Positions 25,719 to 32,803 of a stretch of DNA of 64,000 nucleotides are shown here, in pieces (positions within the stretch are counted from its first letter, which is position 1; each line of letters begins with the position of its first letter). The stretch lies in assembly GCA_963707965.1 (NCBI GenBank), contig CAVPRR010000007.1, forward strand, positions 620,001 to 684,000, given 5' to 3'. The translations under genes and the position numbers were made by a program. The notes under the pieces were generated by a model, which had not been told where the DNA came from, ran no database searches, and was given only the letters and a program-made list of their open reading frames with translations. The stretch is from VRUE01 sp963707965. GTDB taxonomy: Bacteria; Actinomycetota; Thermoleophilia; Solirubrobacterales; 70-9.

Positions 25719-26924
25719 TCAACCCACTCCCCACACCTCCCCAGCCATGCACTCCTCCAAAATCGTCGCCACGTCCACCCGAAGCTCATGCCCCTCCAAC
25801 ACCGACACCGCCAACCCCAACTCACGGCACTCTCTCTCCAACTCATACGTCGTCCGCTTCGCTCCCTGCTCAACCCCCCCGCCACTCAACACCAAATACC
25901 CAACAACCGACCTCGCCCGCGAGGCCCTCAACTGCCCCGCCTCCATCGCGGCCTGCACCCTCCTCACCACCAACTCAAGCCCCCCAACTCCATAACCCCC
26001 CGAGGCCTGCCACAGAGGCTCAAACCGATACCGAAACCGGTCCCTCAACACCCCCCCACTCAGCTCCCCGACCAGCGGACGCCACCCCTGCTGAAACCGC
26101 CACTGTCCCTCCAACCGAATCCAGCGACCAGCCGGAGCTCCACCACTCTCCCTTCCTTTGTCGTAGACGCGCCCCTGCGAACGCCCCGTTCGCGTCTTCA
26201 GCAAGACGCTCTCAACACACCGAGCCCCCCTATAGGTCGCAATCTTCCCAGCACCCATCGAAGCCGCCCCCACACACTCCAGGAACACAAGCCCCTCCAC
26301 CCCCGAACCAGTCCACAAATCGGCTGCCACATCCAACCTCCGCAGACCTCCGGCCGACGCTGAACCCACCGGCAGACCCACATCCTCCATCGCTCCCTCC
26401 AACCTCCCCAAGGCCACCGGCAACTCCCCCACACCGCACAACGCATCCCCGCTCGGCCGGCCCTCTCCAAACACCAACCCCCAATCCGGAAACCATCCGA
26501 TCCGATAACCCCCCACCTTTTCTGGCATCAACCGCGCTCTCCCACTCCCCTCCGTCGCCATAACCGACATCGCCCGAGCCAATCCCGATCCCGCCTCCGC
26601 ATACCAGCAAGGCGACCACGTATCCACCCCCGCCGCAGCGACCCTGCCGCGCCTCGCCTCCGGACGCAGCGCACCACGCGCGCGCGGCCCGAACGCTCCC
26701 GCATCACCCAAATAGACCGGCAAGCAAGCGCCGCTCCTAGACGACTCCAACCCCCCCGCAGAGCACCGCCGAACCTCCTCCACCACGCGCCGCCACTCGG
26801 CCCTCCGCTCCCGTTCGCGGCGCCCACTCTCGCGCCGATCCCACAATTCACGAAGCTCCCGCTCGCTCGGGCACACCCGCCCTCGCGTGCTCGGCCGAAA
26901 GTCCTGCGGTGGTTGAAGTGCCAT
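25719..26924 (-). CDS. Rep_trans-like replication initiation protein
   Basis: A 401-residue protein. The middle and C-terminal part carries LRRLDVAADLWTGSG, KIATYRGARCVESVLLKTRT and RVYDKGRESGGAPAGRWIRL. These fit the replication initiation factor family (Rep_trans, as in RstA and plasmid rolling-circle initiators), where Y-D-K-G precedes the strand W-I-R-L-E. An arginine-rich N-terminal extension (residues 1-90) is unusual. No obvious origin is adjacent. It is divergent from the sigma gene across 250 bp. This suggests an integrated plasmid- or phage-like element. The nicking tyrosine cannot be assigned with confidence. Confidence 0.65.
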   Translation of the reverse strand: MALQPPQDFRPSTRGRVCPSERELRELWDRRESGRRERERRAEWRRVVEEVRRCSAGGLESSRSGACLPVYLGDAGAFGPRARGALRPEARRGRVAAAGVDTWSPCWYAEAGSGLARAMSVMATEGSGRARLMPEKVGGYRIGWFPDWGLVFGEGRPSGDALCGVGELPVALGRLEGAMEDVGLPVGSASAGGLRRLDVAADLWTGSGVEGLVFLECVGAASMGAGKIATYRGARCVESVLLKTRTGRSQGRVYDKGRESGGAPAGRWIRLEGQWRFQQGWRPLVGELSGGVLRDRFRYRFEPLWQASGGYGVGGLELVVRRVQAAMEAGQLRASRARSVVGYLVLSGGGVEQGAKRTTYELERECRELGLAVSVLEGHELRVDVATILEECMAGEVWGVG

Positions 26925-27141
26925 CTACCAAGGTGAGACACCGGCACCCAAAACTCGCCCCCCTCTCACCACCCAGCCGCGCAGTTCGCCACTCGCCTTC
27001 CCCGACCCCCTCGCTCGTCGGCAAATCGAACCCCTAAGCATCGCGCCGACGGCGATCCCTGCAAGCCCTCTGACAACAGAGGGCTCCTCACGGCCCGAGC
27101 CATAGCTCGCGTTCCGCGATCGCCTAGTCGGCGCATCCCAA

Positions 27142-27174
27142 CCCCCTCACGCCAACGACCGAGGGGGTCCCGCA
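27142..27174 (+). promoter_or_regulatory. Shine-Dalgarno-masking hairpin before the sigma gene
   Basis: CCCCCTC at 27142-27148 is the exact complement of GAGGGGG at 27161-27167. The latter is the ribosome-binding site, spaced seven bases from ATG 27175. When paired, the site would be hidden within a 12-nt-loop hairpin. A further hairpin (GCCCTCTG at 27066-27085) lies upstream in the leader. Together they suggest translational control of the sigma factor. Confidence 0.6.
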
Positions 27175-27765
27175 ATGCCCAACACCGAACCGCCCGACAC
27201 CGCGCGCCGAGAGCGGACGCTATCCCTGGCTGCCGACCTCTACACCAACCATCGTCGCCGCCTACTCGCGATCGCCACACGCAACTCCCCCACCATCGAC
27301 GACGCCGAGGAGGCCCTCCACGACAGCTTCGCCCTCTTCATCGACCACTTCCACCCCGACACCGGAGCGCCGCCGCTCGCCTGGCTCACCCTCACCCTCA
27401 AGCGGCGCTGCTGGGCCTGCTACCGCCACCAGCTACTCACCAAACCGGTCTCACCCCACTCCCCCACCGCAGGCCTCGAGCTTTCCCCCAGCCGCGCGCC
27501 GCTTCCGGACGAAATCGCTGAACTCGCCGACACCACCGCCCTCCTACGCCGAGGCCTCAAAGCACTAAAGCCACATCAACGCCAAGCCCTAAGCCTCCTC
27601 GCCCTCGGTTACTCCTACCGCGAGATCGCCGACATCACCGGCTGGACCTACACCAAGGTCAACCGATGCATCACCGAGGGCCGCGCAACCCTCCGAACCT
27701 CCCAACTCTCCGAGGCGACCAGCGCCCCTGCCCCCCTGAGGGGGGCGAAAACCTGGCGCCCATGA
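27175..27765 (+). CDS. ECF-type RNA polymerase sigma factor
   Basis: A 196-residue protein with region 2 at about residues 20-80 (DDAEEALHDSFALFIDHFHP, LAWLTLTLKRRCWACYRHQL). Region 4 lies at about 125-180 (LKALKPHQRQALSLLALGYS, YREIADITGWTYTKVNRCIT), a clear helix-turn-helix. This is the usual two-domain ECF layout. The ribosome-binding site is excellent but can be sequestered by an upstream hairpin. Its stop overlaps the next gene by four bases (ATGA), so the neighbour is probably co-regulated. It lies within the mobile-looking island and may drive island genes. The target promoters are unknown. Confidence 0.85.
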   Translation: MPNTEPPDTARRERTLSLAADLYTNHRRRLLAIATRNSPTIDDAEEALHDSFALFIDHFHPDTGAPPLAWLTLTLKRRCWACYRHQLLTKPVSPHSPTAGLELSPSRAPLPDEIAELADTTALLRRGLKALKPHQRQALSLLALGYSYREIADITGWTYTKVNRCITEGRATLRTSQLSEATSAPAPLRGAKTWRP

Positions 27766-28133
27766 CTCAACCATCCATGAACACCCCCCAGACGCCCCAC
27801 GACCCCTACTACAACCTCGGCCTCGCCCTCCTGGAGCTCCTCAACAAACCCGTCCTTCTCGAGCTCGAGCATCCCGATTCCCCAGCAGCGCTCGCCCTCC
27901 ACGGAACCCTGCTCCGCGCGTTCGACCCTCCAACAACCACCGCGCCGCCCGCGCTCACCCTGATGATCGGAGCCCACTCCGTCAACATCCGGCTCGGCGC
28001 CATCAAACAAACCGCCTACAAACGCGCCCCCACTCAACCGCCCCGGCTCCTCGCCGTCCACCTCCTCCTCACCGACGGCCACGCGCTCCACATCAAACCC
28101 GCAACCACCCCGCCGGCGGCGGGCTCGGACTAG
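27762..28133 (+). CDS. Hypothetical protein coupled to the sigma factor
   Basis: A 123-residue soluble protein (YYNLGLALLELLNKPVLLEL, PPALTLMIGAHSVNIRLGAI, PPRLLAVHLLLTDGHALHIK). Its ATG overlaps the sigma stop as ATGA. It has no membrane segment and no zinc motif, so it does not look like a classic anti-sigma factor, although a soluble regulator is possible. Its stop shares the palindromic CTAG with the stop of the convergent gene at 28130. No family is recognised. Confidence 0.65.
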   Translation: MTQPSMNTPQTPHDPYYNLGLALLELLNKPVLLELEHPDSPAALALHGTLLRAFDPPTTTAPPALTLMIGAHSVNIRLGAIKQTAYKRAPTQPPRLLAVHLLLTDGHALHIKPATTPPAAGSD

Positions 28134-28789
28134 AGCTCCTCCACTCGAATCATCCCCCCCGTCCGAGTCCTCTCAACCGCCCGCGCCACCACCGCCACCA
28201 CCCGCGGGGCGCACCAATACACCACCCCACTCAACCGCCCCTCCCCGACGGCGCGGCGCCACCCCCTCAACAACTCATCCAAACGCGTCGCGCCCTTGGC
28301 CGCCAACTCCACCTCAATCGCCTCTGGCACACCCCCTTCGCGCGTCGCCGCCAAATCCGCCCGATGAACCCGCCCCCCAGACAGCTCCGCAGACAACACC
28401 CGCCCCCCCGCGACGCGCTCCCACGCCAACATCTCCCGCTCCGACATCACCCGCTCACCTCCCTTTTCCAGCCGAGCGCCCAGTTCAGCCACCGCGCAGT
28501 CATGCCCGAGCGCCCCCAACGAAAACCGGGCCGGTCGGAGCTCCGCCCGGCCCAACACCCGCAACCCCAACCGCGTGCAAACCAACAACCTCGTCTCACC
28601 CCAAACACCGCACCGCACCTCCACCAACCCCGCCTCTCGCAGGCGGCGCTCGCGCACCGACGTCGTTGTCTTCCCCGTCGCCGCCCACGTTTCCACGGCG
28701 TTGCGCGGCACCACCCCGAACCGCGCAACGAAATCCAAGACCTCCAGGTCGCGACGGCTGATCTGATCCGTTCTCTTCCGACCCGGCAT
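28130..28789 (-). CDS. Replication-relaxation-like winged-helix protein
   Basis: The start is placed at ATG 28789 (MPGRKRTDQISRRDLEVLDF), giving 219 residues; upstream in-frame sequence to 28933 is low-complexity. Motifs are a winged-helix N-terminus (LDFVARFGVVPRNAVETWA, RRLREAGLVEVRCG), then ALGHDCAVAELGARLE, HRADLAATREGG and AIEVELAAKGATRLDELLRG. This order (wHTH, H-D-x-A-V, then E-x-E-x-x-x-K) fits the plasmid replication-relaxation family, which resembles Holliday-junction-resolvase-type nucleases. It supports a plasmid- or ICE-like origin of the 25.7-28.9 kb block. Its leader region is copy E of the hairpin element. Confidence 0.68.
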   Translation of the reverse strand: MPGRKRTDQISRRDLEVLDFVARFGVVPRNAVETWAATGKTTTSVRERRLREAGLVEVRCGVWGETRLLVCTRLGLRVLGRAELRPARFSLGALGHDCAVAELGARLEKGGERVMSEREMLAWERVAGGRVLSAELSGGRVHRADLAATREGGVPEAIEVELAAKGATRLDELLRGWRRAVGEGRLSGVVYWCAPRVVAVVARAVERTRTGGMIRVEEL

Positions 28790-28919
28790 GCCCACCACAA
28801 AACGCAAATCCCCTCTCAACCGGGACACCCAACCCACCACAAACCACCCGAACCCCATCCAACGCTCCCGCTCCCATCCCTCTCTCCCCTTCCCCCTCTC
28901 ACTCCCCTCTCCTCCCCCT

Positions 28920-29300
28920 GCATTCCCTGGCACCAGCTTTGCTGGTTACAACTTTTCTTTCCCTGTTGGTTTCTGTGGCGGACAAACAAGCCCCGCCTTC
29001 TGTTCTGGCCTTGCGTCGCGGAGCCCTCGAACGCTGCGCATCTCTCGGGCCCCGCGCCGCAAGGCAAGAGCAAGGTGGGGGCTGATCCGCCCCCAAAAAC
29101 CCAGGGACCGAAAGCCCCAACCCCAAGCGCCGGCCCGCTCGGCGACGCCGTGCGGAGCCGCTCCCCTTGGCCTCGTCATCTCCCTCTCGGCCAGAGAAAG
29201 CCGCGGCAGCGTCCCCTGTGAACGCCAGGTGCCCATGCAGCGCCCCCGGCCTCCAAGGCGCCGGGGGCCTGCCCCGACGGCGCTCTCAACCCGAGCGCCT
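28920..29300 (-). repeat. Copy E of the hairpin-rich multicopy element
   Basis: Carries the ACCAGC-TTT-GCTGGT hairpin (28932-28946) and the full conserved core. At the other end the palindrome of B-D is replaced by a different hairpin, GGCGCTC-TCAACCC-GAGCGCC (29279-29299), and the last GCGGCCTTC hairpin is absent. Retaining a hairpin with new sequence at the same position supports selection on structure. It is the most diverged full copy and lies just upstream of the replication-relaxation-like gene. Confidence 0.82.
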
Positions 29301-29754
29301 TCCCCCCAAAATCACCGCTGCCGAGGCCCGCACCGTGCTGATCGCTCCTGCGCCGACCCTCCATAACAGAGCGCCGCGCCCGCTATCCACCTGTCCTCGA
29401 CAAAACCCCAACCTCAACAACCACGACTCTCTCAACTCGTCCCCAGCGCTCCCAACAACCCATCATCCACAACAAATCCCAAAACACCACCAACCTCAAA
29501 CGCCCATCTCAGATTCCTTCAACACCACAAAACAACCACTGTCTCCTTCAACTCCCAAACACCCCAACACCACCAACCTACACTTCATCATGTTGGCGTT
29601 TGGTCAGCGCCGAAAACCCCCGCCAAACCGCTCTGGCAAGCCAAAGGGCTGCGAATCGCAAATTCGCCCTTTTGTTCGCAGCCCAAACGCCCCAATTTTC
29701 GGGCTCCGCAGCTGCAATCCGCTGCCCTTCCCGGCCAGATTCGCACTGAGAAAC
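29301..29754. other. Intergenic, no gene seen (island edge)
   Basis: The stretch is A- and C-rich on the plus strand (CCCCAACCTCAACAACC-like), with no conserved frame on either strand. Apart from the glpX terminator-like hairpin at 29646-29684 I see nothing. It marks the change from the accessory island to housekeeping genes. Confidence 0.6.
29646..29684 (-). terminator. Terminator-like hairpin downstream of glpX
   Basis: GGGCTGCGAA (29646-29655) pairs with TTCGCAGCCC (29675-29684), 70 bp after the minus-strand stop, and is followed on that strand by TTT. A competing inner hairpin (GCGAAT with ATTCGC, 29651-29667) is also possible. Confidence 0.55.
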
Positions 29755-30780
29755 TCAGCCGTACAGCTCGCCGATGATCCGGCGCAGCTTGGCCCGGTCG
29801 TGCCGAGACCTGATGCGCCGCACGGTCCCCGAGCGTGAGCGCATCACCAGCGATTCCGTGCTCGCGCCCGCCCCCCGGTACCGCACCCCCTGCAGGACAT
29901 CCCCGTCCGTCACGCCGCTGGCCGAGAAGAAGACGTCCTCCCCCCCGCACAGATCGTCCGCGGTGAGAACTCGCTCAAGATCGTAACCCGCCTCCAGCGC
30001 GGCCGAGCGCTCCTCGTCGTTCCGCGGCCACAGCCGCCCCAGCAACTGCCCCCCCATCGACTTCAACGCCGCCGCAGAAATAACCCCCTCCGGCGTTCCG
30101 CCGATCCCCCACAGAAGGTCCACCGGAGACCGGTCGCTCACCGCCAAGAGCGCCGCCGACACATCCCCATCGGTGATCAGCCGGATGCGCGCACCCGCCT
30201 CGCGCACTTCGCCCACCGCCTCCTCGTGACGAGGCCGATCGAGCATCACCACCGTCACGTCGCCGACGCTTCCCCCCTTTCGCTCCGCGATCAGCTTCAG
30301 CGTCTCGCCCAGCGGCCGATCGAGGTCGAGCAGATCTGCGATCTCCTCACCGCCGGCCAGCTTCTCCATATACACGCAGGGACCGGGGTCGAACATCGTC
30401 CCTCGCTCGGCCAGCGCAATTACCGCGATCGCGCTCGGCATACCCAGCGCGCATAGTCGCGTCCCCTCCAACGGATCGACAGCGATGTCCACCACCGGTG
30501 TCGTGCCGTCACCGATCCGCTCGCCGTTATAGAGCATCGGCGCCTCGTCCTTCTCCCCCTCGCCGATAACCACCGTGCCGTCCATGGCGACCCTGTCCAA
30601 CACCAGCCGCATCGCATCGACGGCCGCCTGGTCCGCCGCAATCTTGTCGCCCCGCCCAACCCATCGCGCCGCGGCCAACGCCGCCGCCTCCGTAACCCGT
30701 GCCAGCTCCAGTGCCAGGTTACGATCCGGCCTCCCGTCCAAGGCTTGCCGGTCGGCGCTGACTTGCGAGGTATCGCTCAT
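29755..30780 (-). CDS. glpX: Class II fructose-1,6-bisphosphatase
   Basis: The start is set at ATG 30780 (MSDTSQVSADRQALDG), giving 341 residues, close to the usual GlpX length; an upstream frame start at 30852 adds non-conserved basic residues. Signature stretches are present: GRGDKIAADQAAVDAMR, GEGEKDEAPMLYNGERIGDG, DPLEGTRL, DGDVSAALLAV and LLWGIGGTPEGVISAAALKS. The enzyme removes the 1-phosphate from fructose-1,6-bisphosphate in gluconeogenesis in the cytoplasm, using a divalent metal. It is divergent from the LLM oxidoreductase gene across about 100 bp. Confidence 0.95.
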   Translation of the reverse strand: MSDTSQVSADRQALDGRPDRNLALELARVTEAAALAAARWVGRGDKIAADQAAVDAMRLVLDRVAMDGTVVIGEGEKDEAPMLYNGERIGDGTTPVVDIAVDPLEGTRLCALGMPSAIAVIALAERGTMFDPGPCVYMEKLAGGEEIADLLDLDRPLGETLKLIAERKGGSVGDVTVVMLDRPRHEEAVGEVREAGARIRLITDGDVSAALLAVSDRSPVDLLWGIGGTPEGVISAAALKSMGGQLLGRLWPRNDEERSAALEAGYDLERVLTADDLCGGEDVFFSASGVTDGDVLQGVRYRGAGASTESLVMRSRSGTVRRIRSRHDRAKLRRIIGELYG

Positions 30781-30878
30781 GCGCACCTGCAGGCTATCCC
30801 TCCAGGCCGCGCCATGCCTCCTCACCCGGCGCCCATCCATACCGCCCAACACGGGATCATCTAGGCTCGCGCCAGCCG

Positions 30879-31811
30879 ATGACTCAACGCTGGGGACTCA
30901 CCTTGCCGCTCCCGGGCCTTCCGCTCGCGAACCACCGCGATCTCGTTCTCCAAGCCGAGGCCGCCGGGTACACCGACCTCTGGAGCGGCGAGACCAACGG
31001 GCCGGACGGTTTCACCCCTCTCGTCCTCGCCGCCGCCTGGACCGACCAGGTCCGACTCGGCACCGGCATCGTCGGCGTCTTCCAACGCGGCCCGGCTCTG
31101 CTGGCGCAGCAGGCCGCCGCGCTCGCGGATGCCTCGCACGGACGCTTCGTACTCGGCATCGGCTCCTCCTCGGACCGAATCGTCGAAGGCTGGAATCAGA
31201 TCCCCTTCGAGCACCCGCTGACCAGGGTGCGCGACACACTCGACTTCCTGCGCCCCGCACTCGAGGGCGAACGCACACCCACCGGCTTCAAGCTGGAGTC
31301 TCCCCCCCAGCACCCTGTCCCCATCGTCCTTGCCGCGCTCCGCGGCAAGATGCTGCAACTCGCCGTGGATCGCGCCGATGGTGCGTTCACGAACTTCCTC
31401 CCGCTCGGCGCTCTCCCGAAGGTCGTCGAGCAGCTGCACGGCGCACCCGAGGGATTCGAGTTGCTCTGCCGCTTCTTCTGCTTACCCGGCGAGCGCGAGG
31501 CGGTCGAGCCGCTCGCCCGCTTCATGTTCTCCTCCTACATCACCGTCCCGGTCTACGCCGCCTTCTATCGCTGGCTCGGCTATGGCGAGCAGATCGACCC
31601 CATGGTCGCCGCGTGGGAGAAAGGCGACCGCCAGGGGGCTGCCGCGGCAGCCCCCTGGCAGCTCATCGAGGACACCTTCGTCTTCGGCACACCTGCCGAG
31701 ATGCGCGAGCGCCTCGATGCCTTCGTAGCGGGCGGCGTCACCCTCCCGGTCCTGACACCGATCGTCACACCGGACAGGCTCGCCGAGACAATCGACGCCC
31801 TCGCTCCCTGA
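30879..31811 (+). CDS. LLM-class flavin/F420-dependent oxidoreductase
   Basis: A 310-residue TIM-barrel protein of the luciferase-like monooxygenase superfamily. It begins RWGLTLPLPGLPLANHRDLV, followed by AEAAGYTDLWSGETNGPDGF. LGTGIVGVFQRGPALLAQQA, ADASHGRFVLGIGSSSDRIV and GTPAEMRERLDAFVAGGV are typical. Actinobacterial members of this type mostly use F420, which I infer here rather than see. The substrate is unknown. It is divergent from glpX and has its own promoter region. Confidence 0.88.
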   Translation: MTQRWGLTLPLPGLPLANHRDLVLQAEAAGYTDLWSGETNGPDGFTPLVLAAAWTDQVRLGTGIVGVFQRGPALLAQQAAALADASHGRFVLGIGSSSDRIVEGWNQIPFEHPLTRVRDTLDFLRPALEGERTPTGFKLESPPQHPVPIVLAALRGKMLQLAVDRADGAFTNFLPLGALPKVVEQLHGAPEGFELLCRFFCLPGEREAVEPLARFMFSSYITVPVYAAFYRWLGYGEQIDPMVAAWEKGDRQGAAAAAPWQLIEDTFVFGTPAEMRERLDAFVAGGVTLPVLTPIVTPDRLAETIDALAP

Positions 31812-31947
31812 GCCTTTTCTTCCCCGATCTCCGTCCGGCGATCGCACGTAGGACCATCGTCCACTCCGCAACATCACGGTCCGCGCGGTTGTTCATCATT
31901 CACCCACCCGTTCCAAACGGGTCGCCACATCTGCCCAAGGAGGGACA

Positions 31948-32595
31948 ATGAGCCCACTCACTCGTCAAACGCGCACCGTCGGCGTCCTCGCACCCGCAGT
32001 CATTGCCACCCTCGCCTTCCTGGGCGCCACCGCCACACCGGCCAACGCCACACCCCCCGACGCGTGCGGCCTGATCACCGAACACCAGCTCGCGAAGTCC
32101 TTCGGTCTCGCTGACGCCGTCAAGCACACCACCCTCGACACTCAGCCCGGCAACGCCGCCGGCGTCCTGCGCCAGACCTGCCGCGCCTTCGCATGGCGCG
32201 GGCCCAAACCCAGCAACGCCAAGCAAAAGAGAGCCGCTCTGCTAGACGGCACCCTGGCGCAGCTCACCATCCACACCTGGGTCCCGGACGAGGGGCCCAA
32301 CGCCCAATTCTGGCGAATGCGCTTCGACTCAACGGTCAAGAAACAGCGCGAAGCAGCCAGCACCCTCTTCCTCAAGAACCTCGATGGCTCGCGACTGCGG
32401 CCACCCCGCTTTGCAGCCGACTACTCGATCGCGTTCCACGCCACCACGGGCAGCCTCCGCAAAGCCCGAGGACTCTGGTGGAACCGGGCCGACAAAACCC
32501 TCATCTCCATGGACGTCATCGAGGCCAGGGGCAAGCCGGTCGTCGCGGCGCTCGAGAAGATTGCCTCCAGCATCGTTCCCGGATTCAGCGCCTGA
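31948..32595 (+). CDS. Small secreted protein of unknown function
   Basis: A 215-residue protein with an ideal ribosome-binding site (AAGGAGGGACA just before ATG). It has a clear signal peptide (GVLAPAVIATLAFLGATATP, cleaved near ANA). The mature part starts TPPDACGLITEHQLAKSFGL, has a second cysteine near RQTCRAFAW and looks like a compact alpha/beta domain (GLWWNRADKTLISMDVIEAR). Proteins opening with D-A-C-x-L-x-T are often small actinobacterial extracytoplasmic domains. No catalytic motif is apparent. A strong hairpin follows it. Confidence 0.75.
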   Translation: MSPLTRQTRTVGVLAPAVIATLAFLGATATPANATPPDACGLITEHQLAKSFGLADAVKHTTLDTQPGNAAGVLRQTCRAFAWRGPKPSNAKQKRAALLDGTLAQLTIHTWVPDEGPNAQFWRMRFDSTVKKQREAASTLFLKNLDGSRLRPPRFAADYSIAFHATTGSLRKARGLWWNRADKTLISMDVIEARGKPVVAALEKIASSIVPGFSA

Positions 32596-32701
32596 CCCAC
32601 CTGTAAAGGCGGCGGGGGGGCGCCTCCCCGCGCACGGACGCGCGGGATCCCGCAGCTTCGATCGACGGGCCGAAACCGACCCACCTCCTCCGTTCCGTCA
32701 T

Positions 32702-32747
32702 CGACGGGACGGAAACAGGCCCATGTCGCCTGTTTCCGTCCCCGTCG
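32702..32747. terminator. Long hairpin between convergent genes (related to the 59-60-bp repeat family)
   Basis: CGACGGGACGGAAACAGGC at 32702-32720 pairs with 32728-32747 around CCATGTC, with one bulged G. It sits between a plus-strand gene ending at 32595 and a minus-strand gene ending at 32804. The outer CGACGGGAC...CCGTCG frame resembles the intergenic repeats at 48.5, 50.6 and 59.2 kb. It probably acts as a bidirectional terminator. Confidence 0.7.
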
Positions 32748-32803
32748 GCTGCTGAGCGGGGGGGCGCTGAGCGGCGGGGGGCCGCTCAGCGGCTGGGGGC
32801 GTC

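Noticed and set aside
16801..29300. Element copies as a group II intron, retron ncRNA, RNase P, tmRNA or a known riboswitch
   Set aside because: No reverse transcriptase is present, I see no domain V-like hairpin, no RNase P or tmRNA core motifs, and no match to riboswitch consensus sequences that I can recall. This is by eye only.
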